From: Iningainema tapete BLCC-T55 | GTDB lineage: Bacteria; Cyanobacteriota; Cyanobacteriia; Cyanobacteriales; Nostocaceae | Assembly (NCBI RefSeq): GCF_014698965.1 | Contig: NZ_JACXAE010000075.1 | Coordinates: forward strand, 41,006 to 105,005 | Length of the DNA stretch: 64,000 nucleotides | Reading direction: 5' to 3' | Part shown: in pieces, positions 9,226 to 18,271 of the stretch | Numbering within the stretch: position 1 is the first letter of the stretch | How the letters are laid out: each line of letters opens with the position of its first letter | Translations under genes and position numbers: made by a program | The notes under the pieces: model-generated | Seen by the model: the letters and a program-made list of their open reading frames with translations, nothing else | Told to the model about the DNA's origin: nothing | Database searches by the model: none

Positions 9226-9966
9226 ATGCCCGACAGTCCTGGACTAGGACAACAGGCGCTGAATAAAGCGGCAGAAATAGGAATATCTAGCCAGTTAGAT
9301 GAAGTAGAAAATTTGGATGTAGATATTAAAACCGATCCGGTTAAATTGGTTCAGGGAGAGGTAGATGCAGTCAAAATAGAAGGCGAAGGTTTGGTAATGC
9401 AAAAAGACCTTCGGATGGATGAGCTAAAAATGCAAATGGGTGGGGTCGCCATCAATCCCCTTAGTGCTGCTTTTGGTAAAATCGAATTAACAAAACCTAC
9501 CCAAGCAAGTGCGCGGGTTGTTTTAACCGAAGACGATATCCACCGCGCTTTTAACTCTGAATATATCCGTTCACAGTTGCAAAGCCAAAAAATTCATGTT
9601 AATGGGCAATTACAGACTATCTTTCCTCAACATGTTGATTTTCGCTTACCTGGTGATGGGAAAGTAGCACTTTCAGCAACAGTTTTGTTAACAGAAACTA
9701 ACGAAACCCACCAAGTCGCCTTTTCAGCAATTCCCCGTGTTAGTGCTAATGGACAAACAGTTTCTCTAGAAAATGTTGAGTATGGTAACACTCAGGAAAT
9801 ATCGCCTGAACTGACAAAGGCAATGGTTAATCAAACCAGCGAAATTTTAAATCTCAGTAACTTTGATTTGTCAGGAATGAGCCTGCGGGTTAAACAACTG
9901 AATGTAGAAACAGGTAAACTAATATTGCAAGCTGAAGCTTATGTTGAAAAAATTCCTTCAGCATAA
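9226..9966 (+). CDS. DUF2993 family protein (LmeA-like lipid-binding fold)
   Basis: Start ATG 9226 has AGGAG 11 bases upstream; the longer frame from 9190 is less likely. 246 residues, no signal peptide or membrane span seen. The pattern GEVDAVKIEGEGLVMQKDLR followed by NPLSAAFGKIELTKPTQASARVVLTEDDI is typical of cyanobacterial DUF2993 proteins. This fold is shared with LmeA of mycobacteria, a lipid-binding envelope protein. A role at the membrane is inferred from the family only. It is followed after 78 bp by a DUF2231 membrane protein in the same direction. Confidence 0.8.
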   Translation: MPDSPGLGQQALNKAAEIGISSQLDEVENLDVDIKTDPVKLVQGEVDAVKIEGEGLVMQKDLRMDELKMQMGGVAINPLSAAFGKIELTKPTQASARVVLTEDDIHRAFNSEYIRSQLQSQKIHVNGQLQTIFPQHVDFRLPGDGKVALSATVLLTETNETHQVAFSAIPRVSANGQTVSLENVEYGNTQEISPELTKAMVNQTSEILNLSNFDLSGMSLRVKQLNVETGKLILQAEAYVEKIPSA

Positions 9967-10044
9967 TAATCAGCTAGAGATGGCAGCAATCACGTCGGTT
10001 CTTAGTAAAAATTAACCTTTATATCATTTGGAGTAATAGGAATT

Positions 10045-10587
10045 ATGGAAACTGAAGAAAGAACCACAACACCATACCCAAATATTCCGGCTTTTTTAGA
10101 AAGTGATAGCAGAGAGTTTCGTGACACTGGTGTACCAAGTACTGTGGCGATCGCCGGACATCCCATTCATCCCATTCTGGTACAATTTCCAATAGCCTTT
10201 CTCGTTGGAGCCTTACTCAGTGATGTCACCTTCTGGTTTACCAGTGATGTTTTCTGGGCAAGGGCTTCTTACTGGCTAATCATTGGTGGATTAGTCGGAG
10301 GTTTAGCCGCAGCCCTAACTGGAATGCTCGACTTTTTAAGAATAGAAAGAGTCCGCAAGCGTACCGCAGGCTGGGCGCACTTAATTCTTAACATTTCCAT
10401 CTTGGTACTAACAATTATTAACTTGGTTTTGCGCTGGAACAATCCAGTATCACCCATACTGCCTTGGGGACTGGTAATTTCAGTAATTACAGGCACGCTA
10501 CTTGGTATTTCTGGCTGGTACGGCGGTGAATTAGTTTATAGACACAAAATTTCTGTGATTGGCAACGGTAGTCCAAATTACCCGTAG
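10045..10587 (+). CDS. DUF2231 integral membrane protein
   Basis: 180 residues. The first 35 residues are polar. GHPIHPILVQFPIAFLVGALLSD is the diagnostic N-terminal stretch of DUF2231, with conserved histidines before the first membrane helix. Four hydrophobic helices can be seen (roughly 45-65, 78-100, 110-128, 138-158). The function is unknown; the histidines suggest heme or metal binding but this is not shown. It is probably co-transcribed with the preceding DUF2993 gene. Confidence 0.82.
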   Translation: METEERTTTPYPNIPAFLESDSREFRDTGVPSTVAIAGHPIHPILVQFPIAFLVGALLSDVTFWFTSDVFWARASYWLIIGGLVGGLAAALTGMLDFLRIERVRKRTAGWAHLILNISILVLTIINLVLRWNNPVSPILPWGLVISVITGTLLGISGWYGGELVYRHKISVIGNGSPNYP

Positions 10588-10698
10588 TTGAAACTAGGGG
10601 CTAGTGTTAAAACTATGATCTAGTACCTATTCACTAATCCCTAGTTGAGCAAAAATGCACTATTCACCAACTCAAAGGTTTTATAGTCTAGTATCCCT

Positions 10699-10725
10699 GC
10701 TCATCGTTATCGCGATGGGCTTTTT
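10699..10725 (+). terminator. Terminator-like hairpin upstream of the DUF167 gene
   Basis: GCTCATCG (10699-10706) pairs with CGATGGGC (10713-10720), including one G-T pair, and is followed by TTTTTC. It sits only 38 bp before the start codon at 10763, so it may end the upstream transcript or act as a leader attenuator. Confidence 0.5.
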
Positions 10726-10762
10726 CTTTAAGTACTACACTGGACTTTACAAAGGAAATTTT

Positions 10763-10984
10763 ATGCAAAAAAGAGTCAAGGTTAAACCTAACTCTAAAGT
10801 AAGTCAGATTGAGGAACAAGCAGATGGTAGTTTAACTGTGCGCTTAAAATCACCACCTGTAGACGGTAAAGCCAATGAAGAATTAATCAAGCTATTAGCC
10901 GAAAAATTTGCTGTACCAAAATCATCTGTCAAAATCAAATCTGGTTCATCCGGACGACAAAAGTTGATTGAAATTGACATTTAA
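10763..10984 (+). CDS. DUF167 (YggU family) protein
   Basis: Start ATG 10763 follows AAAGGAAATTTT; an in-frame ATG at 10655 would read through a hairpin and give a non-family hydrophobic leader. 73 residues, close to the family's size. Seen features: [12 protein letters not shown], the signature [20 protein letters not shown], and [16 protein letters not shown]. The YggU fold is small and alpha/beta; no biochemical role is established. The hydrophobic stretch in the longer frame could be a membrane anchor, but this is the less likely reading. Confidence 0.85.
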   Translation: MQKRVKVKPNSKVSQIEEQADGSLTVRLKSPPVDGKANEELIKLLAEKFAVPKSSVKIKSGSSGRQKLIEIDI

Positions 10985-11048
10985 GAGTGTGAGGGAGTGT
11001 CTGAGTGAGGGAATGAGGGAAATATATTCTCCCCTACTCCCCTACTCC

Positions 11049-11699
11049 CTAATCTTCAACCAAGTCAGGAACCCAGAAATCATCGTTGACTATTTGAGTA
11101 ATGGGCATGTATCTAGGTTGAGTCTTGACTCGTTCTATCCATGCTTGAATCGCCGGAAATCGTGTCAAATCAAATCCACCTTCATCAGCTACATGAGTGT
11201 AAGCAAATAAGCAGATATCAGCAATAGTGTAACGCTCCCCCACAAAAAAGTTGTGGTTTGTTAAATGATTCTCCATTACCTTAAGCGCTGCGTAACCCGG
11301 TTCGCGTTTTTGCTCAAGTGCTTCTGTGTATTCTGAAGCTTTACCGAGAATAGAAATCCAAAATCTTGATGTGGCAATAAAAGGCTCATGACTATTTTGC
11401 TCAAAAAATAGCCATTGAAATACTTGTGCTCTGAGAAAGCGATCGTATGGTAAATACTCAGTGCCTTCACTCAGATACAGCAATATGGCATTTGATTCTG
11501 TCAAGTATTTTCCTATTTCAATTTCTAAAATTGGTATTTTTCCATGAGGATTTTTACTGAGAAATTCCGGTGTTCTAGTTTCTCCTTTGAGAATATTAAT
11601 TTCTATTCTTTCATAGGGTATACCAATTTGTGCTAATAAAAGACGAATTTTATAACCATTGCCTGAAGGTAAAAAATCATACAATCGCAAGATTTCCAT
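11049..11699 (-). CDS. Glutathione S-transferase family protein
   Basis: 216 residues. The N-terminal thioredoxin-like domain starts MEILRLYDFLPSGNGYKIRL and has the cis-Pro/GSH-binding stretch GKIPILEI and the ESNAIL motif. The all-helical C-terminal domain contains GERYTIADICLFAYTH, the GST N-capping box region. It uses a Ser/Asn-type active site (SGNGYK) rather than Cys. Such proteins conjugate or reduce electrophiles with glutathione. It is convergent with the DUF167 gene. Confidence 0.9.
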   Translation of the reverse strand: MEILRLYDFLPSGNGYKIRLLLAQIGIPYERIEINILKGETRTPEFLSKNPHGKIPILEIEIGKYLTESNAILLYLSEGTEYLPYDRFLRAQVFQWLFFEQNSHEPFIATSRFWISILGKASEYTEALEQKREPGYAALKVMENHLTNHNFFVGERYTIADICLFAYTHVADEGGFDLTRFPAIQAWIERVKTQPRYMPITQIVNDDFWVPDLVED

Positions 11700-11901
11700 G
11701 CCAACAAATATTGGGATGAAGTGGATGATTAATCATGGGAGTAAAATACAGCATATTAGTTTAAAAAACAAATATGTGTGATAAGATATACATATATCTA
11801 AGACTTTGAGTTCACATAGAATTCTTTAAGAAATGAAAATTCAAAGTGTTAGTTGTAACAATCATTATTGAGTTAACTTTTCTTAACTGTCAAAGATAAG
11901 T

Positions 11902-12570
11902 ATGTGTGGAAGATACACTCTAACTCAGTCACCTGAAGCAATAGCCCAAGCTTTCCAAGTTAAACAACATCATCAAGACCCTAAATATAACATTGCCCCG
12001 ACGCAAATGGTAGAAGTTGTTTTACATAACCCTGTTCGCGGCGATCGCGAAATCGAACAGTTGCGCTGGGGGCTGATTCCGTCATGGACAAAAGATCCCG
12101 GAATCGGGGCAAAACTAATCAACGCTAGATCGGAAACAGCAGCGCAAAAACCAGCTTTTCGCTCGGCTTTTAAACATCGACGTTGTTTAGTTATAGCAGA
12201 TGGCTTTTACGAGTGGCAGCTGCAAAATGGCAAAAAACAGCCTTTTTATTTTCATTTGTTAGATAAAAAACAATTTGCATTTGCCGGGTTGTGGGAGCAA
12301 TGGGAATCCCCACAAAATCAAAAAATAAATTCCTGTACAATTTTGACAACTACAGCAAACGAATTAGTACAACCCATCCATGAGCGGATGCCAGTGATTC
12401 TTCAAGAACAGGATTACGATTTATGGTTAGACCAAAAGGTTTTTAAACCTGAGGATTTACAAAAAATCTTGAAACCTTATGTATCAGAAGCAATGACTGC
12501 CTATCCAGTTAGTACTTTGGTAAATAATCCTAAACATAATAGTCAAGATTGCATCATGCCTCTATCCTAA
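11902..12570 (+). CDS. SRAP/HMCES-type abasic-site DNA-protein crosslinking protein (YedK family)
   Basis: 222 residues starting MCGRYTL. Cys2, which becomes N-terminal after Met removal, is the residue that crosslinks to abasic sites in single-stranded DNA in characterised SRAP proteins. Other family residues are visible: Asn30 in YNIAPTQ, RWGLIPSW, INARSETA, RCLVIADGFYEW with the catalytic Glu, and HERMPVIL with the His. It likely protects abasic sites at replication forks and so complements the nth/ung repair genes in this window, though it is not linked to them. Confidence 0.93.
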   Translation: MCGRYTLTQSPEAIAQAFQVKQHHQDPKYNIAPTQMVEVVLHNPVRGDREIEQLRWGLIPSWTKDPGIGAKLINARSETAAQKPAFRSAFKHRRCLVIADGFYEWQLQNGKKQPFYFHLLDKKQFAFAGLWEQWESPQNQKINSCTILTTTANELVQPIHERMPVILQEQDYDLWLDQKVFKPEDLQKILKPYVSEAMTAYPVSTLVNNPKHNSQDCIMPLS

Positions 12571-12674
12571 GAAGTAGCGACACAAACTAGTAGAATAAAC
12601 AATGAGTAATTAAATACTCACAACAAAGCTACTTCAATAAGTAATTTACGAGACAAGTAATTACACAGCGTAAT

Positions 12675-13196
12675 ATGCCAAGAACTCAGAAAAACGATAA
12701 CTTTATTGACAAATCCTTTACAGTAATGGCAGATATAATTTTAAAGATGCTGCCAGCAAATAAAAAAGCTAAAGAAGCTTTTGTTTATTACCGGGATGGG
12801 ATGTCGGCACAAGCAGAAGGAGAATATGCCGAAGCTTTAGAAAACTACCTTGAAGCTCTAGAACTAGAGGAAGATACTACCGATCGCAGTTACATCCTCT
12901 ACAATATGGGGTTGATTTATGCCAGCAACGGCGAACATGAAAAAGCTTTGGAACTCTATCATCAAGCACTAGAGTGCAACCCCCGTCTGCCTCAAGCCCT
13001 GAATAACATTGCAGTAATTTACCATTACCAGGGTGAAAAGGCAAAAGAGGCAGGAGACGAAGACGCAAAAGAAGCACTGTTCGATCAAGCCGCTGACTAT
13101 TGGATTAGAGCTATTCGCATGGCTCCCAATAACTACATCGAAGCCCAAAACTGGCTGAAAACAACCGGGCGATCGCAAATTGATGTATATTTTTAG
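12675..13196 (+). CDS. ycf3: Photosystem I assembly protein Ycf3
   Basis: 173 residues, as expected. [20 protein letters not shown] is the typical cyanobacterial and plastid N-terminus. Three TPR units follow (about residues 33-66, 70-103 and 117-150), for example [20 protein letters not shown] and [17 protein letters not shown]. Ycf3 is a thylakoid-associated chaperone that helps assemble PsaA/PsaB and peripheral PSI subunits. This gene is direct evidence that the host is an oxygenic phototroph. It is followed by gatC in the same direction after a repeat-rich spacer. Confidence 0.97.
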   Translation: MPRTQKNDNFIDKSFTVMADIILKMLPANKKAKEAFVYYRDGMSAQAEGEYAEALENYLEALELEEDTTDRSYILYNMGLIYASNGEHEKALELYHQALECNPRLPQALNNIAVIYHYQGEKAKEAGDEDAKEALFDQAADYWIRAIRMAPNNYIEAQNWLKTTGRSQIDVYF

Positions 13197-13266
13197 TCCT
13201 AAGTCATTTGTCCTAAGTCATTTGATAATAAGTAGTGACTAAGGACCAATGACCAATGACCAGTGA
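13197..13266. repeat. Short tandem repeats between ycf3 and gatC
   Basis: CCTAAGTCATTTG occurs twice in tandem, then GACCAAT is repeated (GACCAATGACCAATGACCAG). Short tandem repeats of this kind are typical of intergenic DNA in Nostoc-like genomes. Confidence 0.7.
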
Positions 13267-13273
13267 GTGAATT

Positions 13274-13564
13274 ATGATTGATATTGAACAAGTACGCAAA
13301 GTAGCTCATCTAGCTCGTTTAGAGTTGACAGCACAAGAAGAAGAGCAATTTACTACCCAGCTAGGAAATATCCTAGACTATTTTCAACAGTTGAGCGAAT
13401 TGGACGTTACTGATGTACCACCAACCACACGCGCTATTGATGTGAGCAATGTGACACGAACGGATGAGTTACAACCTTATCCTGAGCGAGAAGCCATTCT
13501 CCAAAGTGCGCCACAGCAAGAAGGCGATTTCTTCAAAGTACCAAAAATCCTTAACGAACAATAG
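13274..13564 (+). CDS. gatC: Asp-tRNA(Asn)/Glu-tRNA(Gln) amidotransferase subunit C
   Basis: 96 residues, the full family length. Seen: [19 protein letters not shown], the [11 protein letters not shown] stretch, PPTTRA and the C-terminal FKVPKIL. GatC is the small scaffold subunit holding GatA and GatB in the complex that amidates mischarged Glu-tRNA(Gln). gatA and gatB are not in this window; separate gat genes are usual in cyanobacteria. A hairpin follows immediately. Confidence 0.95.
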   Translation: MIDIEQVRKVAHLARLELTAQEEEQFTTQLGNILDYFQQLSELDVTDVPPTTRAIDVSNVTRTDELQPYPEREAILQSAPQQEGDFFKVPKILNEQ

Positions 13565-13590
13565 TAGAGACGCCCCGGTGGGGCGTCTTT
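13564..13590 (+). terminator. Repeat-derived terminator after gatC
   Basis: GTAGAGACGCCCC and GGGGCGTCT form a 9-bp stem with loop GGT, followed by TT. It is a member of the GTAGAGACG repeat family and begins at the last base of the gatC stop codon. Confidence 0.65.
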
Positions 13591-13605
13591 CCCAGGAGTA
13601 AAATT

Positions 13606-14568
13606 ATGGGTTTAGGAATCCTCAAAGACGGTAAGTGGATACCCCAAAGGGATCAAGAAGACTCTGAAGGTAAATTTATTCGACCATCAACCACATTCCG
13701 CAATCAGATTACAGCAGATGGCTCTAGTGGATTTAAAGCCGAAAAAGGACGCTATCACCTTTACATCTCTTGGGCTTGCCCTTGGGCTTGTCGCACAGCT
13801 ATCATGCGTCAGTTAAAAGGATTGGAAGATGCGATCGCCATGTCGGTGGTAGGTGCAGAAATTCACGACAACAGTTGGGAATTCACTAACGAACCAGGTA
13901 CAATTCCTGATACAGTCAATCATACTCAATATCTTTGGCAGATATATCTCAAAGCTGACCCTAACTACAGCGGAAGAGTAACAGTTCCTGTTTTATGGGA
14001 TACACAAACAAGCACAATTGTCAATAATGAGTCCCGTGAAATTATCCGGATGTTTGATACAGAATTTAATGAATTCGCCAAACCGGATGTGAACTTTTAT
14101 CCCCAAAATTTGCAGACAGTCATTGATGAAACAATAGACGCCATTTATCAACCAATAAATAACGGTGTATATCGTGCAGGATTTGCTACAACTCAATTAG
14201 CTTATGATGAAGCAGTAACAGAGCTATTTGATGCTCTCGATCATTGGGAAAAAGTGTTAGCTAATCAAAGGTATCTGTGTGGAAACCAGATTACAGAAGC
14301 AGATTGGTGTATGTTCACCACTCTATTTCGCTTTGATGTAGTTTACTCTGTGCATTTCAAATGCAACTTGCGTAGGATTATAGATTATCCTAATTTGTGG
14401 AATTATCTTAAAGACCTCTACCAACAACCAGGAGTCAAAGAAACCTGCAACCTTGATCATATAAAACGGCATTATTACAGAAGCCACCCTAATGTTAACC
14501 CAACTCGCATCGTACCCAAAGGACCATTGATTGATTTTGATGCGCCCCATAATCGCGATCATTTGTAG
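13606..14568 (+). CDS. Glutathionyl-hydroquinone reductase (Xi-class GST, YqjG/ECM4 family)
   Basis: 320 residues. The catalytic-Cys motif is SWACPWACRTA, with Cys58 as the expected nucleophile and Cys62 nearby. VPVLWDTQTSTIVNNESREIIRM is the glutathione-binding region, and the C-terminal helical domain contains TEADWCMFTTLFRFDVVY and HIKRHYYRSHPNVNPTRIVP. These are hallmarks of enzymes that reduce glutathionyl-hydroquinones to hydroquinones. In a cyanobacterium this may help recycle quinones or detoxify them. It follows gatC after a terminator-like repeat, so it is probably separately expressed. Confidence 0.92.
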   Translation: MGLGILKDGKWIPQRDQEDSEGKFIRPSTTFRNQITADGSSGFKAEKGRYHLYISWACPWACRTAIMRQLKGLEDAIAMSVVGAEIHDNSWEFTNEPGTIPDTVNHTQYLWQIYLKADPNYSGRVTVPVLWDTQTSTIVNNESREIIRMFDTEFNEFAKPDVNFYPQNLQTVIDETIDAIYQPINNGVYRAGFATTQLAYDEAVTELFDALDHWEKVLANQRYLCGNQITEADWCMFTTLFRFDVVYSVHFKCNLRRIIDYPNLWNYLKDLYQQPGVKETCNLDHIKRHYYRSHPNVNPTRIVPKGPLIDFDAPHNRDHL

Positions 14569-14593
14569 AAACGTTCCGCCGGAACGTCTCTAC
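14565..14593. repeat. Dispersed palindrome overlapping a stop codon
   Basis: GTAGAAACGTTCCG and CGGAACGTCTCTAC arms; the TAG stop of the preceding gene lies within the repeat. It could act as a bidirectional terminator between convergent genes. Confidence 0.8.
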
Positions 14594-14600
14594 ACAATAT

Positions 14601-14966
14601 CTACGAAGGTGCTTTAAAGCCGGCTTTTTGCGCAGTTGCCGTATCCTTAAAGCAAATATCTGGCTTCACTTTATCAAAATCAGGTGTTTTAGGAGCGTGA
14701 TAGATATTGCCCCGCTTCTTTGTTACCTTACCCTTAACAGGCGCATTGCTCGGACAAGTAGTTTCTCCTTGAGGTTTAACCCCTAGTTTTTGTGCTTCTG
14801 TTGGTAAGCTGACGTTAGTTGCAGTCGTTGATTGGGTAGTAGATGTGGCGGCTGGAGCTTCAGTTGTGCTAGCAGTGGGTTCTTGAGCATTTCTGTTACA
14901 GCCAACAAGGGTTAGGGTAGTTAACAATGCAAACCCGATGATTGATTTAGGCAGTAGGTTGTTCAT
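14601..14966 (-). CDS. Lipoprotein with C-terminal sunset domain
   Basis: 121 residues. The N-terminus has a lipobox (LTTLTLVGC, Cys at residue 23), so it should be lipid-anchored. A Thr/Ala/Ser-rich linker (residues 30-55) follows. The C-terminal 45 residues (VKGKVTKKRGNIYHAP, then ICFKDTATAQKAGFKAP) match the small sunset domain pattern: a GN..IYH..G core and a Cys near AGF. Sunset domains often sit next to secreted nucleases or on surface proteins; the function is not established. It is convergent with the preceding gene. Confidence 0.75.
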   Translation of the reverse strand: MNNLLPKSIIGFALLTTLTLVGCNRNAQEPTASTTEAPAATSTTQSTTATNVSLPTEAQKLGVKPQGETTCPSNAPVKGKVTKKRGNIYHAPKTPDFDKVKPDICFKDTATAQKAGFKAPS

Positions 14967-15107
14967 TTTACTGCAGGTAAAGATTAAAGAATAAAGATAG
15001 GCAACACGCCTATAGGAATGTTGCCTAAGAGATTAGATTTTAAACACGATCATATGCCCAGAGTCAAGAAATTTTAGTTTAAGAAAAACTAATTCCGAAA
15101 ATACCCT

Positions 15108-15452
15108 CTACCCAACTGAAACTTGATCTGTGCTAACATCACTTGCACCGCTTACCCCTTGGGCAACACTAACCAACTGATCGAGAATTTCTTGACTGGG
15201 GACTTGACCTTTTAACACAACTGTGCTACCAGTTTGAGCAACCCAGAGAGAATTAAGATCATCAAACGAAGAGTCTTCATCAAAAGCGAGAGCGACTCTT
15301 TTGGCTAAACCACTTTGGTCATATTCTCCATTTAATCCTACTCGCTCCGGAGCAATGGTTTCACCAGTGGACTCGTCAGTCGCAACTGTTTGTGGGTTAA
15401 CTTGAGCATCAGCCGGTTTTTCTAAGCCGAAAAGTCTTTGTAACCAACCCAT
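15108..15452 (-). CDS. Small BON-domain-like protein
   Basis: Start ATG 15452 is preceded by AGGAG with an 8-base gap; the in-frame GTG at 15461 overlaps that ribosome site. 114 residues. After an N-terminal segment (MGWLQRLFGLEKPADAQ) and an acidic middle, the C-terminal half has the BON pattern: AKRVALAFDED, SLWVAQTGSTVVLKGQVPS, LDQLVSVAQGVSGASDV. BON domains bind phospholipid and are common in envelope proteins. No signal peptide is seen, so a cytoplasmic or membrane-surface location is likely. Confidence 0.72.
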   Translation of the reverse strand: MGWLQRLFGLEKPADAQVNPQTVATDESTGETIAPERVGLNGEYDQSGLAKRVALAFDEDSSFDDLNSLWVAQTGSTVVLKGQVPSQEILDQLVSVAQGVSGASDVSTDQVSVG

Positions 15453-15536
15453 AGAATTCACTCCTAATTAACACTCCAGCATACAAATTACAAGTAGATC
15501 GGGAAAAAACAACTAAAGAAATTCTGTAATTTGTAT

Positions 15537-15565
15537 GTAGAGACACTCCGCCGGAGCGTCTCTAC
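15537..15565. repeat. Dispersed palindrome downstream of aroA
   Basis: GTAGAGACACTCCG and CGGAGCGTCTCTAC arms (one mismatch). It lies 6 bp beyond the aroA stop and could end its transcript. Confidence 0.8.
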
Positions 15566-15571
15566 AACGTG

Positions 15572-16921
15572 TTAACTACAAATTTTTTGTAGCGTGGGGG
15601 TAAAATCAGGGTAGGAAACGGCAGCAGCTTCTGCACGATGGATTGTGGTAGTTCCATTGGCGTTGAGAGCAGCGATCGCCAAACTCATGGCAATGCGATG
15701 ATCTGTAAAACTATCCACATCCGTACCAGTTAAAGGTGTTCCACCAGTAATTTCCATCCCATCAGGTAATTCGCGAATTTGTGCGCCCATTTTGTTCAGT
15801 TGCTGCGCCATTACCGCAATGCGATCGCTTTCCTTTACCCGTAGCTCTTCTGCATCCCGAATGATTGTGGTTCCTTGAGCAAAAACTGCCGCTACTGCTA
15901 AAATGGGAATTTCGTCAATCAACCTGGGTATGATATCTCCGGCAATAGTGCAACTTTGTATTTGACTGGAACGTACCCGGATATCAGCTACAGGTTCTCC
16001 AGCAACTTCGCGCTGATTTTCCAGTTCAATATCTGCCCCCATCATCTTGAGCGCTTCTAAAACACCAGTGCGGGTAGGATTAACCCCCACATTTTCCACC
16101 ATCAACTCAGAATCTGGTACAATTGCCCCAGCCACTAGCCAAAAGGCGGCTGAACTGATATCCCCAGGTACGACTACCGATTGTCCAGTCAGTTGAGCAG
16201 GACCAGTAATTGTGACAGTATTAGTTTCTGGATCTGTATCCACTTGCGCCCCAAAAGCCCTGAGCATCCTTTCGCTATGATCGCGGGAAAGCGCAGGCTC
16301 AGTGACAATAGTTTTACCTTCAACTGATAAACCCGCAAGGAGAATGCAAGATTTAACTTGAGCAGAAGCAATCGGGGAATTATAATGAATTGGTTTGAGG
16401 GACTGTCCTTGAACTGCCAAGGGTGCAAGAGTTCCGTTATTGCGTCCCCAAATTTGTGCGCCCATTTGTTGTAAAGGTCTAACTACACGAGACATAGGAC
16501 GCGATCGCAACGAACCATCACCTGTGATTGTAAAAAATCGCCCAGCATGAGATGATAGAAGACCTAGCATTAGTCGTATAGTGGTACCAGAGTTACCAGC
16601 ATTTAAAACATCCATTGGTTCAACTAAATTCCCCAAACCAATACCTTTAACCCGCACAAATTCTGTATTCAAATCCGAAATTTCTGCTCCCATAGCTTGG
16701 AAACAGCTAGCTGTGCTGCGCGGATCTTCTCCCAAGAGTAGTCCTTGAATCTGGGTTTCACCTTGGGCTATGGCTCCCAACATCAAAGCTCTGTGGGAAA
16801 TAGATTTATCCCCAGGAACCCGAATACGCCCTTGTAAAGATACGCCAGAAGCAGGTTTAGTAATGATTAAGTTGTTTGAAATGTTTTCTTTGGATTGTAC
16901 GGTTATAACAGAAGCTGACAT
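15572..16921 (-). CDS. aroA: 3-phosphoshikimate 1-carboxyvinyltransferase (EPSP synthase)
   Basis: 449 residues; converts shikimate-3-phosphate and PEP to EPSP in aromatic amino acid synthesis. Seen motifs: [13 protein letters not shown] with Lys39, Ser40 and Arg44 as substrate contacts; [31 protein letters not shown]; and [10 protein letters not shown] with the catalytic Asp-Glu. The C-terminal [13 protein letters not shown] is also present. [25 protein letters not shown] matches the class II type found in cyanobacteria. It diverges from a conserved unknown gene after a gap of about 100 bp. Confidence 0.96.
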   Translation of the reverse strand: MSASVITVQSKENISNNLIITKPASGVSLQGRIRVPGDKSISHRALMLGAIAQGETQIQGLLLGEDPRSTASCFQAMGAEISDLNTEFVRVKGIGLGNLVEPMDVLNAGNSGTTIRLMLGLLSSHAGRFFTITGDGSLRSRPMSRVVRPLQQMGAQIWGRNNGTLAPLAVQGQSLKPIHYNSPIASAQVKSCILLAGLSVEGKTIVTEPALSRDHSERMLRAFGAQVDTDPETNTVTITGPAQLTGQSVVVPGDISSAAFWLVAGAIVPDSELMVENVGVNPTRTGVLEALKMMGADIELENQREVAGEPVADIRVRSSQIQSCTIAGDIIPRLIDEIPILAVAAVFAQGTTIIRDAEELRVKESDRIAVMAQQLNKMGAQIRELPDGMEITGGTPLTGTDVDSFTDHRIAMSLAIAALNANGTTTIHRAEAAAVSYPDFTPTLQKICS

Positions 16922-17021
16922 TAGGATAAACTGACGTGTAACTGCGCACTTGATCCTACCGCTTTCCTTGACCCAGTAGCTTTACTGATATTTGTTGATT
17001 TTATTCCATAGCTTCGCTCCC

Positions 17022-17555
17022 ATGCTAACTCATCACCGCAAACCTGTTTCTCTCTCCCTGGTTTCCACCGATCTACCAATTTGGTCTGTACTCGAAACCG
17101 CCGCAACACTGTATCAAAAAGACAGTGACAGATTTCATTTACTACTGACTGCACCACCCGTTAAAAGTTCCGAAGCAACCAAACCAACTCCAAAAGATCA
17201 TATACTTGCCAAACAGCCATTTTCTAGACTTCCAGGGCAACCCAAAATATCACAAGCCACTAGTCCGAGAATTTTATGGCTAGAAATTTCTCCTTACCGC
17301 GTAACAATGACTATGCAAGGTAATGCTCAGTTGAGTTACCGTCACTTCTGGGAACGTGGTATTTATGGCATTAGTCGCTATTGGTTGCCAACAGAATCAA
17401 TGCCACCCAACGCACCGATTCGCTTACGTAATTTTACTCGTAGTTTGATCCTCACCGGACATCCCCTCCCAGAGCATTTGCAGGTGGAATACGAATTGTG
17501 GGCAGGAAAAGTCCAACTAGGGTGTTACATTCTTAACTTGGAAATTAAACACTAA
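17022..17555 (+). CDS. Conserved hypothetical cyanobacterial protein
   Basis: The chosen ATG 17022 gives 177 residues; an in-frame TTG at 16992 is possible, and neither start has a clear ribosome site. No signal peptide or membrane segment is seen. The C-terminal half (PRILWLEISPYRVTMTMQGN, then HFWERGIYGISRYWLP, then EYELWAGKVQLGCYILNLEI) looks like a beta-rich globular domain. I cannot assign a function. It is divergent from aroA, with which it may share a regulatory region. Confidence 0.6.
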   Translation: MLTHHRKPVSLSLVSTDLPIWSVLETAATLYQKDSDRFHLLLTAPPVKSSEATKPTPKDHILAKQPFSRLPGQPKISQATSPRILWLEISPYRVTMTMQGNAQLSYRHFWERGIYGISRYWLPTESMPPNAPIRLRNFTRSLILTGHPLPEHLQVEYELWAGKVQLGCYILNLEIKH

Positions 17556-17610
17556 CAGTTTAGGCATGGGGCATCAATACTTCTGGGTTAGTAATACACC
17601 AAGCCGATGT

Positions 17611-17649
17611 GATCCCTTGCCCCCCGATCCTCGGGGGGTTGGGGGGATC
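17611..17649. repeat. C/G-rich palindromic repeat
   Basis: GATCCCTTGCCCCCCGATCC is mirrored by a G-rich arm ending GGGGGGATC. It is related to the repeat inside tilS. It lies in the 292-bp gap before the receiver gene; the rest of the gap shows nothing recognisable. Confidence 0.65.
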
Positions 17650-17847
17650 AAGTCTTAACCGACAGGACGGTGGACCGCAGCCCATGATCCAAAATACTTA
17701 GGTTCGCCTAAATTACAGTTCATAGTGCAAAGTATTCACAATCACATTCTGTCTTAACATTAACCAATTCGTTCGGTAGAAGCGCTGGAAAACAGAATCA
17801 TTTATTTTGCATGTAATGGAGTATTTTACTAAACATGTATTTTACCA

Positions 17848-18258
17848 ATGGGTGAAGCTTGCAAAACCGTTCTATTAGTCGAAGACGACCCTAGTACAAG
17901 GTTTTTAATTCTAGATTCATTTGAGATGGCTAATTTAGCAGTCTCTTTTCAAGTCGCCAAAAATGGGCTAGAGGCTGTAGATTATTTGTCGGGTAAAGAA
18001 CCTTACTCTAACAGAGAGAGTTATCCATTACCAGTAATGATATTGACAAACTTAAATATGCCTGGTATGTCTGGGTTTGAGTTACTTGCATGGGTGAAGC
18101 AGCATGTCAAAAAGAATTTACCAGTTTTGGTCATGAGCGCAACTGATGACCCAAACCATGTCATTCAAGCCGCCAACTTAGGTGCTCACTCGTACTTTAT
18201 TAAAAAGTTATCATCTTTTGATGATTTAATAGACATTGTGGCGAAACAAGTATTGTGA
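17848..18258 (+). CDS. Single-domain response-regulator receiver with Asn at the phosphoacceptor site
   Basis: 136 residues, a stand-alone REC domain of the Rcp-like type. The acidic pocket is intact (Glu12-Asp13-Asp14 in VEDDPSTR). Ser97 (VMSATDD) and Lys119/120 (YFIKK) are also in place. The residue that should be the phosphorylated Asp in the usual LLDLNMPGMSG motif is Asn68 (ILTNLNMPGMSG; codon AAC at 18049-18051). Family knowledge: an Asn here normally blocks phosphorylation, so the protein may be a pseudo-receiver signalling by binding. It is convergent with, and 13 bp from, a hybrid kinase on the other strand. Confidence 0.9.
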   Translation: MGEACKTVLLVEDDPSTRFLILDSFEMANLAVSFQVAKNGLEAVDYLSGKEPYSNRESYPLPVMILTNLNMPGMSGFELLAWVKQHVKKNLPVLVMSATDDPNHVIQAANLGAHSYFIKKLSSFDDLIDIVAKQVL

Positions 18259-18271
18259 TCTCCCCTACCCC

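Noticed and set aside
10968..11210. Plus-strand 80-residue frame after the DUF167 gene
   Set aside because: Opposite the GST gene, no family features, and the upstream stretch is low complexity.
12877..13178. Minus-strand frames within ycf3
   Set aside because: Complement shadows; ycf3 codes the recognised protein.
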